Positions 34,679-43,069 of a stretch of DNA of 64,000 nucleotides are shown here, piece after piece. Both the position numbers and the translations under genes were made by a program. This DNA is from Oscillospiraceae bacterium (GTDB lineage Bacteria > Bacillota > Clostridia > Oscillospirales > Oscillospiraceae): contig JAJPYE010000009.1 in the NCBI GenBank assembly GCA_021205095.1, forward strand, positions 1 through 64,000, in the 5' to 3' direction. Under the pieces are notes generated by a model that ran no database searches, was not told the origin of the DNA, and worked only from the letters and a program-made list of their open reading frames with translations. The first letter of the stretch is position 1; every line of letters starts with the position of its first letter.

Positions 34679-35713
34679 TTAGCTGATGTAGTCCGTGCTG
34701 CACCAGCCCCAGGTGTCGCCGTCGTAGAGAACCAAGGCCCAGCCGTTTTTGTAGGCGTATACCTCCAGCTTGGAGCCGTTTTCCATCAGGATGATCTGCC
34801 CGTAGCTGGAACCGGGGCCTCGGCGGAGGTTCAGGCCGCTGCTGGTGTTTACGGTGGCGGTGGTCTCCTCCGTGACATAGTCTTCCTCTTCGGGATAGGT
34901 ACTCAAGGTGGCGTTGGCGATCTCGTCCTTGATCTCCTCGCTGGGATAGTCGGAGGTCGCTGCCTCTTCCTGGGTATCTTCCTCCTCCTGTTCCACAATG
35001 GCAGGAGTGGGGACGACGGCATCCTCTTCGGCGGCCTTATTTTTCCGGCCTGTGATAATCATAATGGTGATCAGAAGGGCCAGCAGCACGCAGACGGCAA
35101 TGCAGATGATCTCCACCCGTTTCCATTTGCTGTCCCCCCAGCGGGAGAAAAGGCCCTTCGCCCCTCCGCCGCCTGTTTTGGCTCGGCGGCTGCCGCTGCC
35201 TGTCTCTTCCGTCTCCTGACCGTTTTTCCCGGCCCCCAGGCGCTGGAAGGTTTTTTGCAGCCCCCGCCCGGCCATACCGATGACCGCGGCTGCCTTGGCG
35301 GCGGCGCCGGGGGCGGCCTCGCCGGAGGAGCGTTCCCGTTCCGGCTGCTGATAACCGTCCCAATCGAAGTCCCCTGCGCTGTCTTCCTCCTGCTCCGCAG
35401 GGCGGGGAGCCGTTTGCCTTGGCTTGGCCGGGGCGTCGTTTTGGGAATGTGCCGGGGCATTTGCGTCCGGCGCTGCCTCTGCGCCCGCCTCAGTCTGGTG
35501 CAGAAGGTGAGCGGTATGCTCTACCGCCGGGGCATACCCGGCCTGGGCCGCCTTTACCAGACATTTTGCGGCCAGCCGGTTCCAGCGTTCCTCCTCCGGC
35601 TCCGCTTCCGCCTGATCCAGCGCCCAGAGAGCCAGCTCATAGTTGGCCTGAGGGTCGCCCCCCTTGGCCCGTTGTATCATGTCTTGCCGTTCCTGTTCCG
35701 ATAGGTCGTGCAT
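34679..35713 (-). CDS. Membrane-anchored protein with C-terminal SH3b domain
   Basis: A 344-residue single-pass protein. Residues 1-70 resemble a Sel1/TPR-like repeat (AKGGDPQANYELALWALDQA). A long Glu/Ala/Pro-rich linker follows, then one membrane helix (about 207-227, IICIAVCVLLALLITIMIIT), a second acidic linker and a bacterial SH3 domain (LNLRRGPGSSYGQIILMENG, ending WGWCSTDYIS). The topology puts SH3b outside, where it could bind peptidoglycan. ATG 35713 has GGAGG 9 nt upstream; ATG 35719 is too close to it. The MerR gene ends at 35716, so the two are likely co-transcribed. Confidence 0.8.
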   Translation of the reverse strand: MHDLSEQERQDMIQRAKGGDPQANYELALWALDQAEAEPEEERWNRLAAKCLVKAAQAGYAPAVEHTAHLLHQTEAGAEAAPDANAPAHSQNDAPAKPRQTAPRPAEQEEDSAGDFDWDGYQQPERERSSGEAAPGAAAKAAAVIGMAGRGLQKTFQRLGAGKNGQETEETGSGSRRAKTGGGGAKGLFSRWGDSKWKRVEIICIAVCVLLALLITIMIITGRKNKAAEEDAVVPTPAIVEQEEEDTQEEAATSDYPSEEIKDEIANATLSTYPEEEDYVTEETTATVNTSSGLNLRRGPGSSYGQIILMENGSKLEVYAYKNGWALVLYDGDTWGWCSTDYIS

Positions 35714-35715
35714 TA

Positions 35716-36543
35716 TCATATTCCTCCCTTGTCTCGATCTCTTATGGGGATCCAGCACTCAAAATAGCCGCACAGCTCGTCGTCCTCCAGCAGGGAGGCG
35801 GCCAGCGTTCCCTGGGCCGCGCCCGCTATTGCAAGGCCCTGCTCCTCCGCCCAGGCCAGGGCGTAGTCCAGATGTCGTGCGGAAAAGTTGTTTTTGCCCC
35901 GGCTGCGGAAAAAGGTGTGTATGCTCCGGCTGGCTGGGATGGTCTCCATGGGCGGCTCCACGGGAAAGTCCAGCTCCTTCACATAATCCGGCTCCAGGGC
36001 GAAGCCCCAGCGGAAGTCCATTTCGTCTCCGCCCCCCAGGGCGGCCTGGGAAATTTCAAAATAGCGATGACTAAACGGCATGGCCCGAAGCCACTGGCGG
36101 GCGAAGCGCTCCAGTCCCTCCCCTGTGGGGTATTCGTTTCCCACCCGGTTTATAAACCGCACCACGGCGGGGCTTTCCGCAATCTCGCACTTCTCCAGCA
36201 GGCCGGGGATGGCGTCTAGCTGGGCCCGGTACTCCTCGCTCCGGCGCAGAAGCATCTGGCAGCGCTGGATGGTGGAGCGCAGCTCGTCCTCCTTGTAGAT
36301 AAAGATGTCCTTCAAATCGTCCGCGGAGGGGATACGCACCATGTCCGCGATCTGCTCAATGGAGAAGCCGAAGTTTTTAAACCACAGGCAGTCCATGAGA
36401 AAATTTATGTCCCAGGAGTCGTAGTACCGATAATCATTATGCGCGTCTTTGTACGGCGTGACAACCCCTTTTTTTTCATAATATCGCAGAAGATCGGTGG
36501 AAATGCCCAAAATTCGGGCAACATCCCCAATTTTGTATCGCAT
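35716..36543 (-). CDS. MerR family transcriptional regulator
   Basis: A 275-residue MerR regulator with a winged-helix DNA-binding domain (YKIGDVARILGISTDLLRYY), a dimerisation coiled coil near residues 80-120, and a large C-terminal domain. The C-terminal domain is reminiscent of GyrI-like ligand-binding domains (AGAAQGTLAASLL, ending YFECWIPI). ATG 36543 follows GGGAGGACATGGT. It is divergent from the cyclase-family gene, and the intergenic region holds a promoter with the 19-bp spacer typical of MerR control. I infer that it activates that operon in response to a small organic ligand. Confidence 0.88.
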   Translation of the reverse strand: MRYKIGDVARILGISTDLLRYYEKKGVVTPYKDAHNDYRYYDSWDINFLMDCLWFKNFGFSIEQIADMVRIPSADDLKDIFIYKEDELRSTIQRCQMLLRRSEEYRAQLDAIPGLLEKCEIAESPAVVRFINRVGNEYPTGEGLERFARQWLRAMPFSHRYFEISQAALGGGDEMDFRWGFALEPDYVKELDFPVEPPMETIPASRSIHTFFRSRGKNNFSARHLDYALAWAEEQGLAIAGAAQGTLAASLLEDDELCGYFECWIPIRDRDKGGI

Positions 36544-36590
36544 ACCATGTCCTCCCTTGTTTCTAAAAATTTCTTTCCAAACACAATTAT

Positions 36591-36624
36591 AACTTGACTT
36601 TCGCACAATTCCAAGGTTTAAAAT
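36591..36624 (+). promoter_or_regulatory. MerR-type promoter of the cyclase operon
   Basis: TTGACT (36594-36599), an over-long 19-bp spacer, TAAAAT (36619-36624). An imperfect dyad, AACTTG (36591-36596) with CAAGGTT (36612-36618), spans the spacer. Such promoters are poorly used until a MerR protein untwists the DNA. Confidence 0.65.
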
Positions 36625-36669
36625 TTAAATATAGGAAAAAATTTTTTTGTTTTAGGAGGACATACACCT

Positions 36670-37572
36670 ATGGCCTATATGCCTTTGGACAAGAGCAAGT
36701 TCTATCTGGACGACTCTAAGATGACCAAAATCTATGATCTGTCCGCCCCCTGGGGCGTGGACACGCCGCTGTGGCCCTTCCCCGGCGCCCGGCAGGATCT
36801 GATCTTCCTCCGCGGCCAGTATCTGGGCCGCTTCCACAAGCGTACCATGACCTACACCGGCACTCTGCACGCCGGCACTCACATGGACGCCCCCAACCAC
36901 GTTCTGCACGAGGAGGAGGTCGACCGGGAGGCCAATGGCTACAACCTCTCTGAGATTCATCTGGAGCGCTGCATCGGCACCGGCGTCATCGTGGATATGC
37001 GCTATCTCCGGGATGAGTTCGAGGAGAAGTGGAACGCCGCCGGCGGCGACCCCGCCAAGATGGGCGACATCTGGCACGAAATCAAGCCCGCCGAGGTAGA
37101 GGCGGCCTGCGCCAAGGACGGCCTGGAGATCCGGGAGAACGACTGGGTCGTCATCAACACCGGCTTCCATCACTATTGGCGTCAGAACAACGACAAGTAC
37201 TATAACTACTACCCCGGCGAGGGTCCGGATCTGGCCAACTACCTCTGCTTCGAGAAGCACATCAAGGGTATTTCCGGCACCTGGGGCGCTACTGACGCTC
37301 CTCTGTGGCACGATCCCCTGTCCGAGCAGATGCCCTGGCTGGACAAGGCTTATCGCAAGGCCACCGGCAAGGATCCCACGGTGGAGTTCCCCGACTACGA
37401 GCCCTGCCACCGCATTTATATGCAGCACGGTGTCTGCACCGTGGAGAACGCGGGCGGCGACATCGATGAGGTAACGGGCAAGCGCATGATCATCGCGGCC
37501 TTCCCCTTCCGCTGCGAAATGGCCGACGGCGGCTTCGTCCGTCTGGTGGCCTGGGAGCCGGGCAACTTCTAA
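36670..37572 (+). CDS. Cyclase/kynurenine formamidase-like metal-dependent hydrolase
   Basis: A 300-residue member of the cyclase family (PF04199-type). The metal-binding motif is H67-A-G-T-H71-M-D73-A-P-N-H77, in GTLHAGTHMDAPNH. Family members open amides, lactones or cyclic diketones (arylformamidase, isatin hydrolase, cyclohexane-1,2-dione-type enzymes). ATG 36670 follows TAGGAGG. It is longer than bacterial arylformamidase (about 210), and no tryptophan-degradation genes are adjacent. Neighbouring acyl-CoA dehydrogenase and CoA-transferase genes suggest it produces an organic acid that is later CoA-activated. Confidence 0.88.
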   Translation: MAYMPLDKSKFYLDDSKMTKIYDLSAPWGVDTPLWPFPGARQDLIFLRGQYLGRFHKRTMTYTGTLHAGTHMDAPNHVLHEEEVDREANGYNLSEIHLERCIGTGVIVDMRYLRDEFEEKWNAAGGDPAKMGDIWHEIKPAEVEAACAKDGLEIRENDWVVINTGFHHYWRQNNDKYYNYYPGEGPDLANYLCFEKHIKGISGTWGATDAPLWHDPLSEQMPWLDKAYRKATGKDPTVEFPDYEPCHRIYMQHGVCTVENAGGDIDEVTGKRMIIAAFPFRCEMADGGFVRLVAWEPGNF

Positions 37573-37673
37573 TCAAAGACACTGCGCCAACAGGCGCGGG
37601 AGCGGCACTGTTCCGTCATCATACCGTGGAAACATGAAAGGTACATGAAACGGAACACAGATATTTTCATACA

Positions 37674-37705
37674 AAAAAATCCGGGGCCGGTTTTTCCGGC
37701 CCCGG
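37674..37705. terminator. GC hairpin between cyclase and hydroxyacyl-CoA dehydrogenase genes
   Basis: CCGGGGCCGG (37681-37690), TTTTT loop, CCGGCCCCGG (37696-37705). A run of seven A precedes it, so the terminator T-run is on the minus strand, opposite to the genes. On the plus strand it could only attenuate or protect RNA. Confidence 0.55.
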
Positions 37706-37722
37706 CAATTAGGGAGTTTGTG

Positions 37723-38688
37723 ATGAAAACCATTGGAGACATCAAAAAAATAGCTGTGCTGGGGGCCGGTACCATGGGGCCAGGCATCGCCCAGACATAC
37801 GCCATGGGCGGTTACGCCGTTACCATGTGGACCCGCCGGGAGGAGACCAGAGAGAAGGCTAAGGCCGCTCTCAAGACCTCCATTGCCACCTTCGTAGAGG
37901 AGGGGCTGATAAAGCCTGAGGAGCAGGAGGCGGTGTATAACCGCATTTCCTTCGCGGAAACGGTGGAGGAAACCGTGGCCGGGGCTGATTTTATACAGGA
38001 AACCATCGTGGAGAATCGGGACGCCAAGGCCGCGCTGTATGAGCAGCTCGCCGGACTGGTAGACCCGGAGGTCATTATCGCCTCCAACACCTCCGCGCTG
38101 AATATATTTGAGGTGGCGCCGGAGGCTCTTCTGCCCCAGCTCTGCATCGCCCACTGGTACGCCCCGCCCCAACTCATCCCCCTGGTGGAGGTGGTCAAGA
38201 GCGAGCAGGCCCCCCAGGAGATGGCGGACGTGATCATGGAACTGCTGAAAAAGTGCGGCAAAACCGCTGTGTATATGAAGAAATTCATCCGGGGCTATAT
38301 TGTGAACCGCCTGCAGCAGTGCCTGAACCGGGAGATCTTCTATCTTCTGGACAACGGTTACTGCGACGCGGAGAGCGTCGACCTGGCGGCCAAGGCCAGC
38401 TTCATCCCCCGTGCCGTGGTGCTGGGACTTCTCAAGCGGGCCGACTTCGGCGGCCTGGACATGACGGCCAACAACTACCGCAACCACAGCTACACCATGC
38501 CGGAGCATGGGGACGAAATGCCCAAGACGCTGGAAAAGCTGGTGGAGGAGGGGAACCTCGGCATCAAGACAGGCAAGGGCTTCTACGACTATACCGGCCA
38601 GGACATCGACGCCCTGAAGGCCAAGCGGGACAAGCAACTTTTCGAGGTGTTCCGTCTGGCTCAAAAATTCATGGATGATCCCGTATAA
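37723..38688 (+). CDS. 3-hydroxyacyl-CoA dehydrogenase (3-hydroxybutyryl-CoA dehydrogenase-like)
   Basis: A 321-residue NAD(P)-dependent dehydrogenase. The N-terminal Rossmann motif is VLGAGTMGPGIAQ (13-25), the catalytic His is His 144 in CIAHWYAPP, and a helical C-terminal domain includes GYIVNRLQQC. The HWYAPPQLIPLVEVV stretch differs from the HFFNPP-x-x-x-PLVEV of classical butyrate-pathway enzymes. Another 3-hydroxy acid or a branched or amino-substituted substrate is therefore possible. The ORF is open to 37645, but ATG 37723 behind AGGGAG matches the family N-terminus. Confidence 0.88.
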   Translation: MKTIGDIKKIAVLGAGTMGPGIAQTYAMGGYAVTMWTRREETREKAKAALKTSIATFVEEGLIKPEEQEAVYNRISFAETVEETVAGADFIQETIVENRDAKAALYEQLAGLVDPEVIIASNTSALNIFEVAPEALLPQLCIAHWYAPPQLIPLVEVVKSEQAPQEMADVIMELLKKCGKTAVYMKKFIRGYIVNRLQQCLNREIFYLLDNGYCDAESVDLAAKASFIPRAVVLGLLKRADFGGLDMTANNYRNHSYTMPEHGDEMPKTLEKLVEEGNLGIKTGKGFYDYTGQDIDALKAKRDKQLFEVFRLAQKFMDDPV

Positions 38689-38703
38689 GTTTTGCAAAGA
38701 GAT

Positions 38704-38732
38704 TTGACATTCCCCGGACAACACTATATAAT
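38704..38732 (+). promoter_or_regulatory. Perfect-consensus promoter of the CoA-transferase operon
   Basis: TTGACA (38704-38709), 17-bp spacer, TATAAT (38727-38732): both hexamers and the spacer match consensus. It is the strongest promoter seen in this window and starts 15 nt after the dehydrogenase stop. Confidence 0.9.
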
Positions 38733-38779
38733 ATTACTGTTTGATTTATTATAAATTTTTTCAGAAAGGATGATTTCCA

Positions 38780-39508
38780 ATGGCTACTTCAAAGGTTATG
38801 TCTGTTGAGGAAGCAATCAAAAAGTATTGCTTCTCCGGCATGACAGTCCTGCTCCCCGGCTTTGTGAATGTGGGCGTGCCTGAGGTTCTGATTGAGGGCC
38901 TGCTGGACGCCGGCATCGGGGATCTGAGCGTTATCTCCAACAACACCAGTGTTCCTGGCCGCGGCATCGGCAAGCTTGTCCGCGCCAACACCATCAAGAA
39001 AATCACCTGCTCTCATATCGGCAACAACTCCGAGACTGTTGCCAAGGTCGTGGCCGGTGAGATTGACCTGACCTTCGTGCCTCAGGGTTCCCTGTGCGAG
39101 AAGGTGCGCGCTGGCGGCGCCGGTATCGGCGGCGTCCTGACCCCCACCGGCCTGTATACCCCCATGATGGACGGCAAGCAGGTTCTGGAGTGGGACGAGG
39201 AGAAGGGCGAGTATAAATTCCTGGAGGGCGAGATCGTTCCCGACCCCACCAAGAAGCGCTACATTCTCGAAAAGCCCCTGCACGGCGATGTGTGCCTTGT
39301 CCACGCCTATAAGGCGGACAAGATGGGCAACGTCGTCTATCGCCGTACCTCCCGCAACTTCAACGAGTGCTTTGCCACCGCCGCTGACCACGTCATCGTG
39401 GAGGCGGAGCAGATCGTGGAGATCGGTGAGCTTGACCCGGACGAGATCATGACGCCGGGCTTTGTAGTGGATGCCGTCGTCCAGGGCCGCACCCTGACAG
39501 AAGCGTAA
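38780..39508 (+). CDS. CoA-transferase subunit A (3-oxoacid/butyrate-acetoacetate type)
   Basis: A 242-residue alpha subunit of a class I CoA-transferase: VEEAIKKYCFSGMTVLLPGF at the N-terminus, then GNNSETVAKVVAGEIDLTFVPQG and the GGVLTPTG region. With subunit B it moves CoA between carboxylic acids (for example acetoacetate, butyrate or acetate). The ATG follows AAAGGATGA. Codon use is strongly biased towards C/G-ending and 'optimal' codons, consistent with high expression from the consensus promoter upstream. The family cannot fix the substrate. The gene order with a hydroxyacyl-CoA dehydrogenase fits amino-acid or butyrate fermentation. Confidence 0.9.
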   Translation: MATSKVMSVEEAIKKYCFSGMTVLLPGFVNVGVPEVLIEGLLDAGIGDLSVISNNTSVPGRGIGKLVRANTIKKITCSHIGNNSETVAKVVAGEIDLTFVPQGSLCEKVRAGGAGIGGVLTPTGLYTPMMDGKQVLEWDEEKGEYKFLEGEIVPDPTKKRYILEKPLHGDVCLVHAYKADKMGNVVYRRTSRNFNECFATAADHVIVEAEQIVEIGELDPDEIMTPGFVVDAVVQGRTLTEA

Positions 39509-39521
39509 GGAGGTAATCGAA

Positions 39522-40187
39522 ATGGCTCTTACTGGAAAAGATTTGATCGCTTACCGCACCGCCCGTTTCTTCCAGGACGGGGATGTGGTGAACCTGGGCA
39601 TTGGTATGCCCACCAAATGCCTGGACTACCTGCCTGAGGGCGTGGATGTCTGGGTTGATTCCGAGAACGGCGTTGTGGGCCTGACCGGCGCTCCCAAGGA
39701 GGGAGACGAGGTGGATCCCAACGTGGTGGATGCCGGCGGCAAGGCCTCCATGCTCCGCACCGGCGGCGCCTGCTTTGACAGCTTCCGTTCCTTCGGTTTC
39801 ATCCGCGGCGGCCATGTGGACGCTACCGTCCTGGGCGCTTACGAGGTGGACGCTGAGGGCAACCTGGCCAACTGGATGATCCCCGGCAAGACTGCTGCTG
39901 GTATGGGCGGCGCTATGGATCTGGTGACTGGCTCCAAGATTACCATCGTCATGACCACCCAGACCGACAAGGCCGGCAACCCCAAGATCGTGGAGAAGAC
40001 CACCATGCCCCTGACCGGCTATCACTGCATCGACTACATCGTCACCGAGATGGGCTGCTTCCATGTGCTGCCTGAGGGCCTCAAGCTGTTTGAGGTGGCC
40101 CCCGGCGTCACCGTGGAGGAAGTGCAGGCCAAGACCGGCGCGAAGCTCATCATCCCCGAAAACGTGGGCTGCATGGTGAAGGAGTAA
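39522..40187 (+). CDS. CoA-transferase subunit B (3-oxoacid/butyrate-acetoacetate type)
   Basis: A 221-residue beta subunit with NLGIGMPTKCLDYLPEG and the active-site Glu 48 in DSENGVVG, which forms the glutamyl-CoA thioester. Later blocks GAMDLVTGSK and LTGYHCIDYIVTEM are typical. It starts 13 nt after subunit A behind AAGGAGGT. The length agrees with AtoA-type subunits. It acts as a heteromer with the preceding subunit in the cytoplasm. Confidence 0.92.
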   Translation: MALTGKDLIAYRTARFFQDGDVVNLGIGMPTKCLDYLPEGVDVWVDSENGVVGLTGAPKEGDEVDPNVVDAGGKASMLRTGGACFDSFRSFGFIRGGHVDATVLGAYEVDAEGNLANWMIPGKTAAGMGGAMDLVTGSKITIVMTTQTDKAGNPKIVEKTTMPLTGYHCIDYIVTEMGCFHVLPEGLKLFEVAPGVTVEEVQAKTGAKLIIPENVGCMVKE

Positions 40188-40197
40188 TCCTCCGGCC

Positions 40198-40533
40198 ATG
40201 ACACGACCTACAGGGCAAGTCCTGCTGTCAGGCTATGCCAAGCTCCCCTCCAACACCGCCGCCCAGAAGATGTATGATCAGCTTGTGGTGGTGGCCAATG
40301 TGGATTTTGAGTCCGGCATTGTGCTGGAGGTGGACTGCACCATGGCCACTGACCTTGGCCGACGCTTCGTGTCGACCATGATGCGGGGCTATGACCTGAA
40401 CCGCGGCCCTGAGCCGCTGCTGGACGCCATCACAGCAAAGTATTACGGACACCTGAAAAAGGCCCTTCTCACCGCTGTGAAGGAAATTTGCCAGCACTAT
40501 TCAGACCTTAGAGCGGGCGTGGCAAGCCATTAA
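40198..40533 (+). CDS. Small conserved protein, DUF3870-like
   Basis: A 111-residue cytosolic protein (LSGYAKLPSNTAAQ, VVANVDFESGIVLEVDCT, ATDLGRRFV). It resembles the DUF3870 family, which I know only as an uncharacterised family often next to CoA-metabolism genes. It starts 10 nt after the CoA-transferase B stop and ends before a large structured terminator, so it is the third gene of this strongly expressed unit. It might be a regulatory or accessory subunit of the transferase; that is inference from position. Confidence 0.75.
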   Translation: MTRPTGQVLLSGYAKLPSNTAAQKMYDQLVVVANVDFESGIVLEVDCTMATDLGRRFVSTMMRGYDLNRGPEPLLDAITAKYYGHLKKALLTAVKEICQHYSDLRAGVASH

Positions 40534-40594
40534 GGCCCCGCCCCTATAGCGAAAACCGTCCCGACAGGAGCCGACTGCAAAACAGCCGGAGTAT

Positions 40595-40665
40595 CCCACC
40601 GGGAGCCGGCGCTTCACCGGCGGGAGAGGAAAATTTCCCCTCCCAGCCGGTGGGCGTCGTTTTTT
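40595..40665 (+). terminator. Branched terminator structure after the CoA-transferase unit
   Basis: An outer stem CCCACCGG (40595-40602) with CCGGTGGG (40647-40654) encloses two hairpins, CCGGC/GCCGG-type near 40606-40621 and GGGAGAGGAAA/TTTCCCCTCCC near 40623-40644. TTTTTT follows at 40660-40665. A three-way junction is unusual for a simple terminator. Confidence 0.65.
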
Positions 40666-40682
40666 GTTGCCCTGTTTTTATT

Positions 40683-40712
40683 TTGACAACCAACAAACGG
40701 CGCGTATATACT
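40683..40712 (+). promoter_or_regulatory. Promoter of yoaK-like gene
   Basis: TTGACA (40683-40688) with TATATA (40705-40710, spacer 16) or TATACT (40707-40712, spacer 18). Confidence 0.65.
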
Positions 40713-40738
40713 TTTATCTCAGGAAGGTATATTCGCAA

Positions 40739-41473
40739 ATGGACTCCATTCACGGTATAAGCGACGCGGAACACAGCCGGTATCTCATGTGTGAGCGGAA
40801 GGGTGTTTTTGAGCTTTTGATGATCAGCGCGGGAATGATGGGCGCTTACACCTATAATCTGCGGGGCGGCGTGTTCTGCAACGCGCAGACGGCAAATGTT
40901 TTGCTGATGTCACTGGCCTTCGGAAGGGGCCAATGGGCGAGGGGACTGTATTATCTCATTCCCATCAGCGCGTATATTGCGGGAGCCTTCGTGTCGGAGC
41001 TGCTCCCCAATCGCGTGAAGAAATGGGGGCTGCTGCGGTGGGACACCTATTTGATTGGGGCGGAAATGGTTGCCCTGTTTCTCATAGGGTTTATTCCCTT
41101 TTCCGCGCCGAATCAGGTGGTGCAGGTGCTGATAAACTTCATCTGCTCCATGCAGTATAACACCTTCCGTCAGGCGGAGGGCGTTCCCATGGCGACGACC
41201 TTCTGCACCAATCACATCCGGCAGATTGGCATATCGCTGGAAAAGCTCCTCCGGCACCGCGACCGGGCCGCCCTTCGGCGGTGCCTGTCCCATGCCGCCA
41301 TGGTGTTTTGCTTTTTGGGAGGCGGTACTGTGCTGACGGCGTTTTGCAATCTGCTGGGAACGAAGGCCATATGGCTGGCGTTGCTTCCCCTGGGGGCGGA
41401 TTTCTGCCTGTTGGTTCATGCGGATCTTTTTCAGGAGCATACCCTGTTGCGGCAAAAGCCTTTAGGGCATTGA
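40739..41473 (+). CDS. YoaK family membrane protein (DUF1275)
   Basis: A 244-residue polytopic membrane protein. The family hallmark MISAGMMGAYTYNLRGGVF near residue 30 is followed by NAQTANVLLMSLAFG, then about five more helices. The function is unknown, though some members are linked to stress or transport. ATG 40739 is preceded by AGGAAGG at long spacing; an alternative in-frame ATG lies about 18 codons in. It is transcribed alone from its own promoter. Confidence 0.85.
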   Translation: MDSIHGISDAEHSRYLMCERKGVFELLMISAGMMGAYTYNLRGGVFCNAQTANVLLMSLAFGRGQWARGLYYLIPISAYIAGAFVSELLPNRVKKWGLLRWDTYLIGAEMVALFLIGFIPFSAPNQVVQVLINFICSMQYNTFRQAEGVPMATTFCTNHIRQIGISLEKLLRHRDRAALRRCLSHAAMVFCFLGGGTVLTAFCNLLGTKAIWLALLPLGADFCLLVHADLFQEHTLLRQKPLGH

Positions 41474-41604
41474 TGGTACTTCCTGCCAAGTGTCCTGAAA
41501 AATAGCAAAAGCCGTGCAGAATTATACGCAGAGACTTTTTATTTTATATCGGATGTGTATAAACAAACACGGACTATACCGTGGGAACTTGGTAGGACAG
41601 TATT

Positions 41605-43014
41605 ATGGTACTTACAACAGCACAGGCCATCGGCCTGCTAATCAGCATTTTGGGCATTGCCGCCATCGCGATTTATTCCGGCAGCAAGCCCCAGACCTTC
41701 GACAACGTTAATGGCGCGCCCATTGTGGCGGGCATTATCATCGGCACCCTGGTGGGTGGCTCCTCCACCGTGGGCACTGCCCAGCTCGCCTATAACTACG
41801 GCCTGTCCGCCTGGTGGTTCACCCTGGGAGGGGGTCTCGCCTGTGTGGTGCTGGGTCTGTTCTATGTAAAGCCCCTGCGCCGCTCCGGGTGCATGACCCT
41901 GACGGGCATCCTGGGCCGGGAATTTGGAGAGGGCGCGGATATGGCCGCCTCCTGTCTCAGCTCCGTGGGGATGTTTATTAACATCATCTCCCAGCTCATC
42001 GCCGGAACGGCGGTGCTGGCCGTTGTTCTCCCGAATATGGGCATCGTGGTGGAGCTTGTTATCACCGCGGCGTTCATGGCGGTGTACGTCATCTGCGGCG
42101 GCACCCAGGGCGCGGGCCGCGTGGGAATTTTGAAGGTAGTGTTGCTGTATATCTCCATGGCCTTCTGCGCCGTGGTGGTGCTGCAACTGTGCGGAGGCTT
42201 TAGCGGATTTATGACTCAGGTGGAGTCCATCGACACCACGGTGAATCTGAAAAGCCTGTTCGCCCGCGGGGTGGGAACGGATACGGGGGCCTGCCTGTCC
42301 CTGATTCTGGGCGTTCTGACCACCCAGACCTACGCCATGGCCGTCATGTCCAGCAAGTCCGACAAAGCGGCCCGTACCGGGGCTTTAGTCAGCGCTGTGC
42401 TGATACCGCCCATCGGCGCGGGTGGCGTTTTGGTGGGCCTTTATATGCGGGCCAACTACCCCGGCATTGCGGCCAAAACCGCCCTGACCACCTTCGCCTT
42501 GGAGCATCTGCCCGGCCTGGTGGGCGGCATCGTGCTGGGAACCCTGTTTATCGCCGTGGTGGGCACCGGGGCGGGCCTGGCCATGGGTATCTCCACGGTG
42601 ATTCGGCGGGACATCGTCTTCCGTTTCACCGACCGCTTCCAGAACCCCCGGAAAAATCGTCGGCTGAGTCATATCATCACCCTGGTGGTGCTGGCGCTGG
42701 GCTGCTGCCTGTCCACCGGCAGTCTGGGCGATACCATTCTGAACTTCGCCTTTATGAGCATGGGCCTGCGGGGGGCGGTGGTGTTCGCGCCGCTGTGCTG
42801 CGCTCTGTGGCTGCCGGGCCGGGTAAATAAAAAATGGGTCATGGCCGCCATTATCGCCGGCCCGGTGTGCGTGCTGCTGTTCGGCACGGTCATCCCTATG
42901 CCGTGGGGCTTGGACTCTCTGTTTGCCGGTATGCTGGCAAGCATCCTCTGCTGCGCCGTGGGCCTGGCCGTGGGACGGAAGGAGCCGGGGCTGGATACTG
43001 CTTCGGAATCCTAG
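41605..43014 (+). CDS. Sodium:solute symporter (SSF) family transporter
   Basis: A 469-residue transporter with about 13 hydrophobic helices. The SSF-like core includes GTLVGGSSTVGTAQLAYNYG, then GGGLACVVLGLFY and GTGAGLAMGIS. SSF proteins use Na+ to import sugars, amino acids, vitamins or organic acids. The substrate here cannot be read, though proximity to the CoA-transferase operon makes an organic acid plausible. ATG 41605 has only AGGA as ribosome site. About 130 bases upstream hold no recognisable gene. Confidence 0.85.
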   Translation: MVLTTAQAIGLLISILGIAAIAIYSGSKPQTFDNVNGAPIVAGIIIGTLVGGSSTVGTAQLAYNYGLSAWWFTLGGGLACVVLGLFYVKPLRRSGCMTLTGILGREFGEGADMAASCLSSVGMFINIISQLIAGTAVLAVVLPNMGIVVELVITAAFMAVYVICGGTQGAGRVGILKVVLLYISMAFCAVVVLQLCGGFSGFMTQVESIDTTVNLKSLFARGVGTDTGACLSLILGVLTTQTYAMAVMSSKSDKAARTGALVSAVLIPPIGAGGVLVGLYMRANYPGIAAKTALTTFALEHLPGLVGGIVLGTLFIAVVGTGAGLAMGISTVIRRDIVFRFTDRFQNPRKNRRLSHIITLVVLALGCCLSTGSLGDTILNFAFMSMGLRGAVVFAPLCCALWLPGRVNKKWVMAAIIAGPVCVLLFGTVIPMPWGLDSLFAGMLASILCCAVGLAVGRKEPGLDTASES

Positions 43015-43069
43015 AACCTGGGAGTATAGGTTCTTAACGCCTGGCGGTAGATGTAAGCCTTGGAACAGA

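Noticed and set aside
38780..40533. Lysine-fermentation (kce/kal) genes
   Set aside because: The CoA-transferase pair is compatible with that pathway. But the 111-residue third gene does not look like 3-aminobutyryl-CoA ammonia lyase, and no aminomutase or kce-like gene is present.
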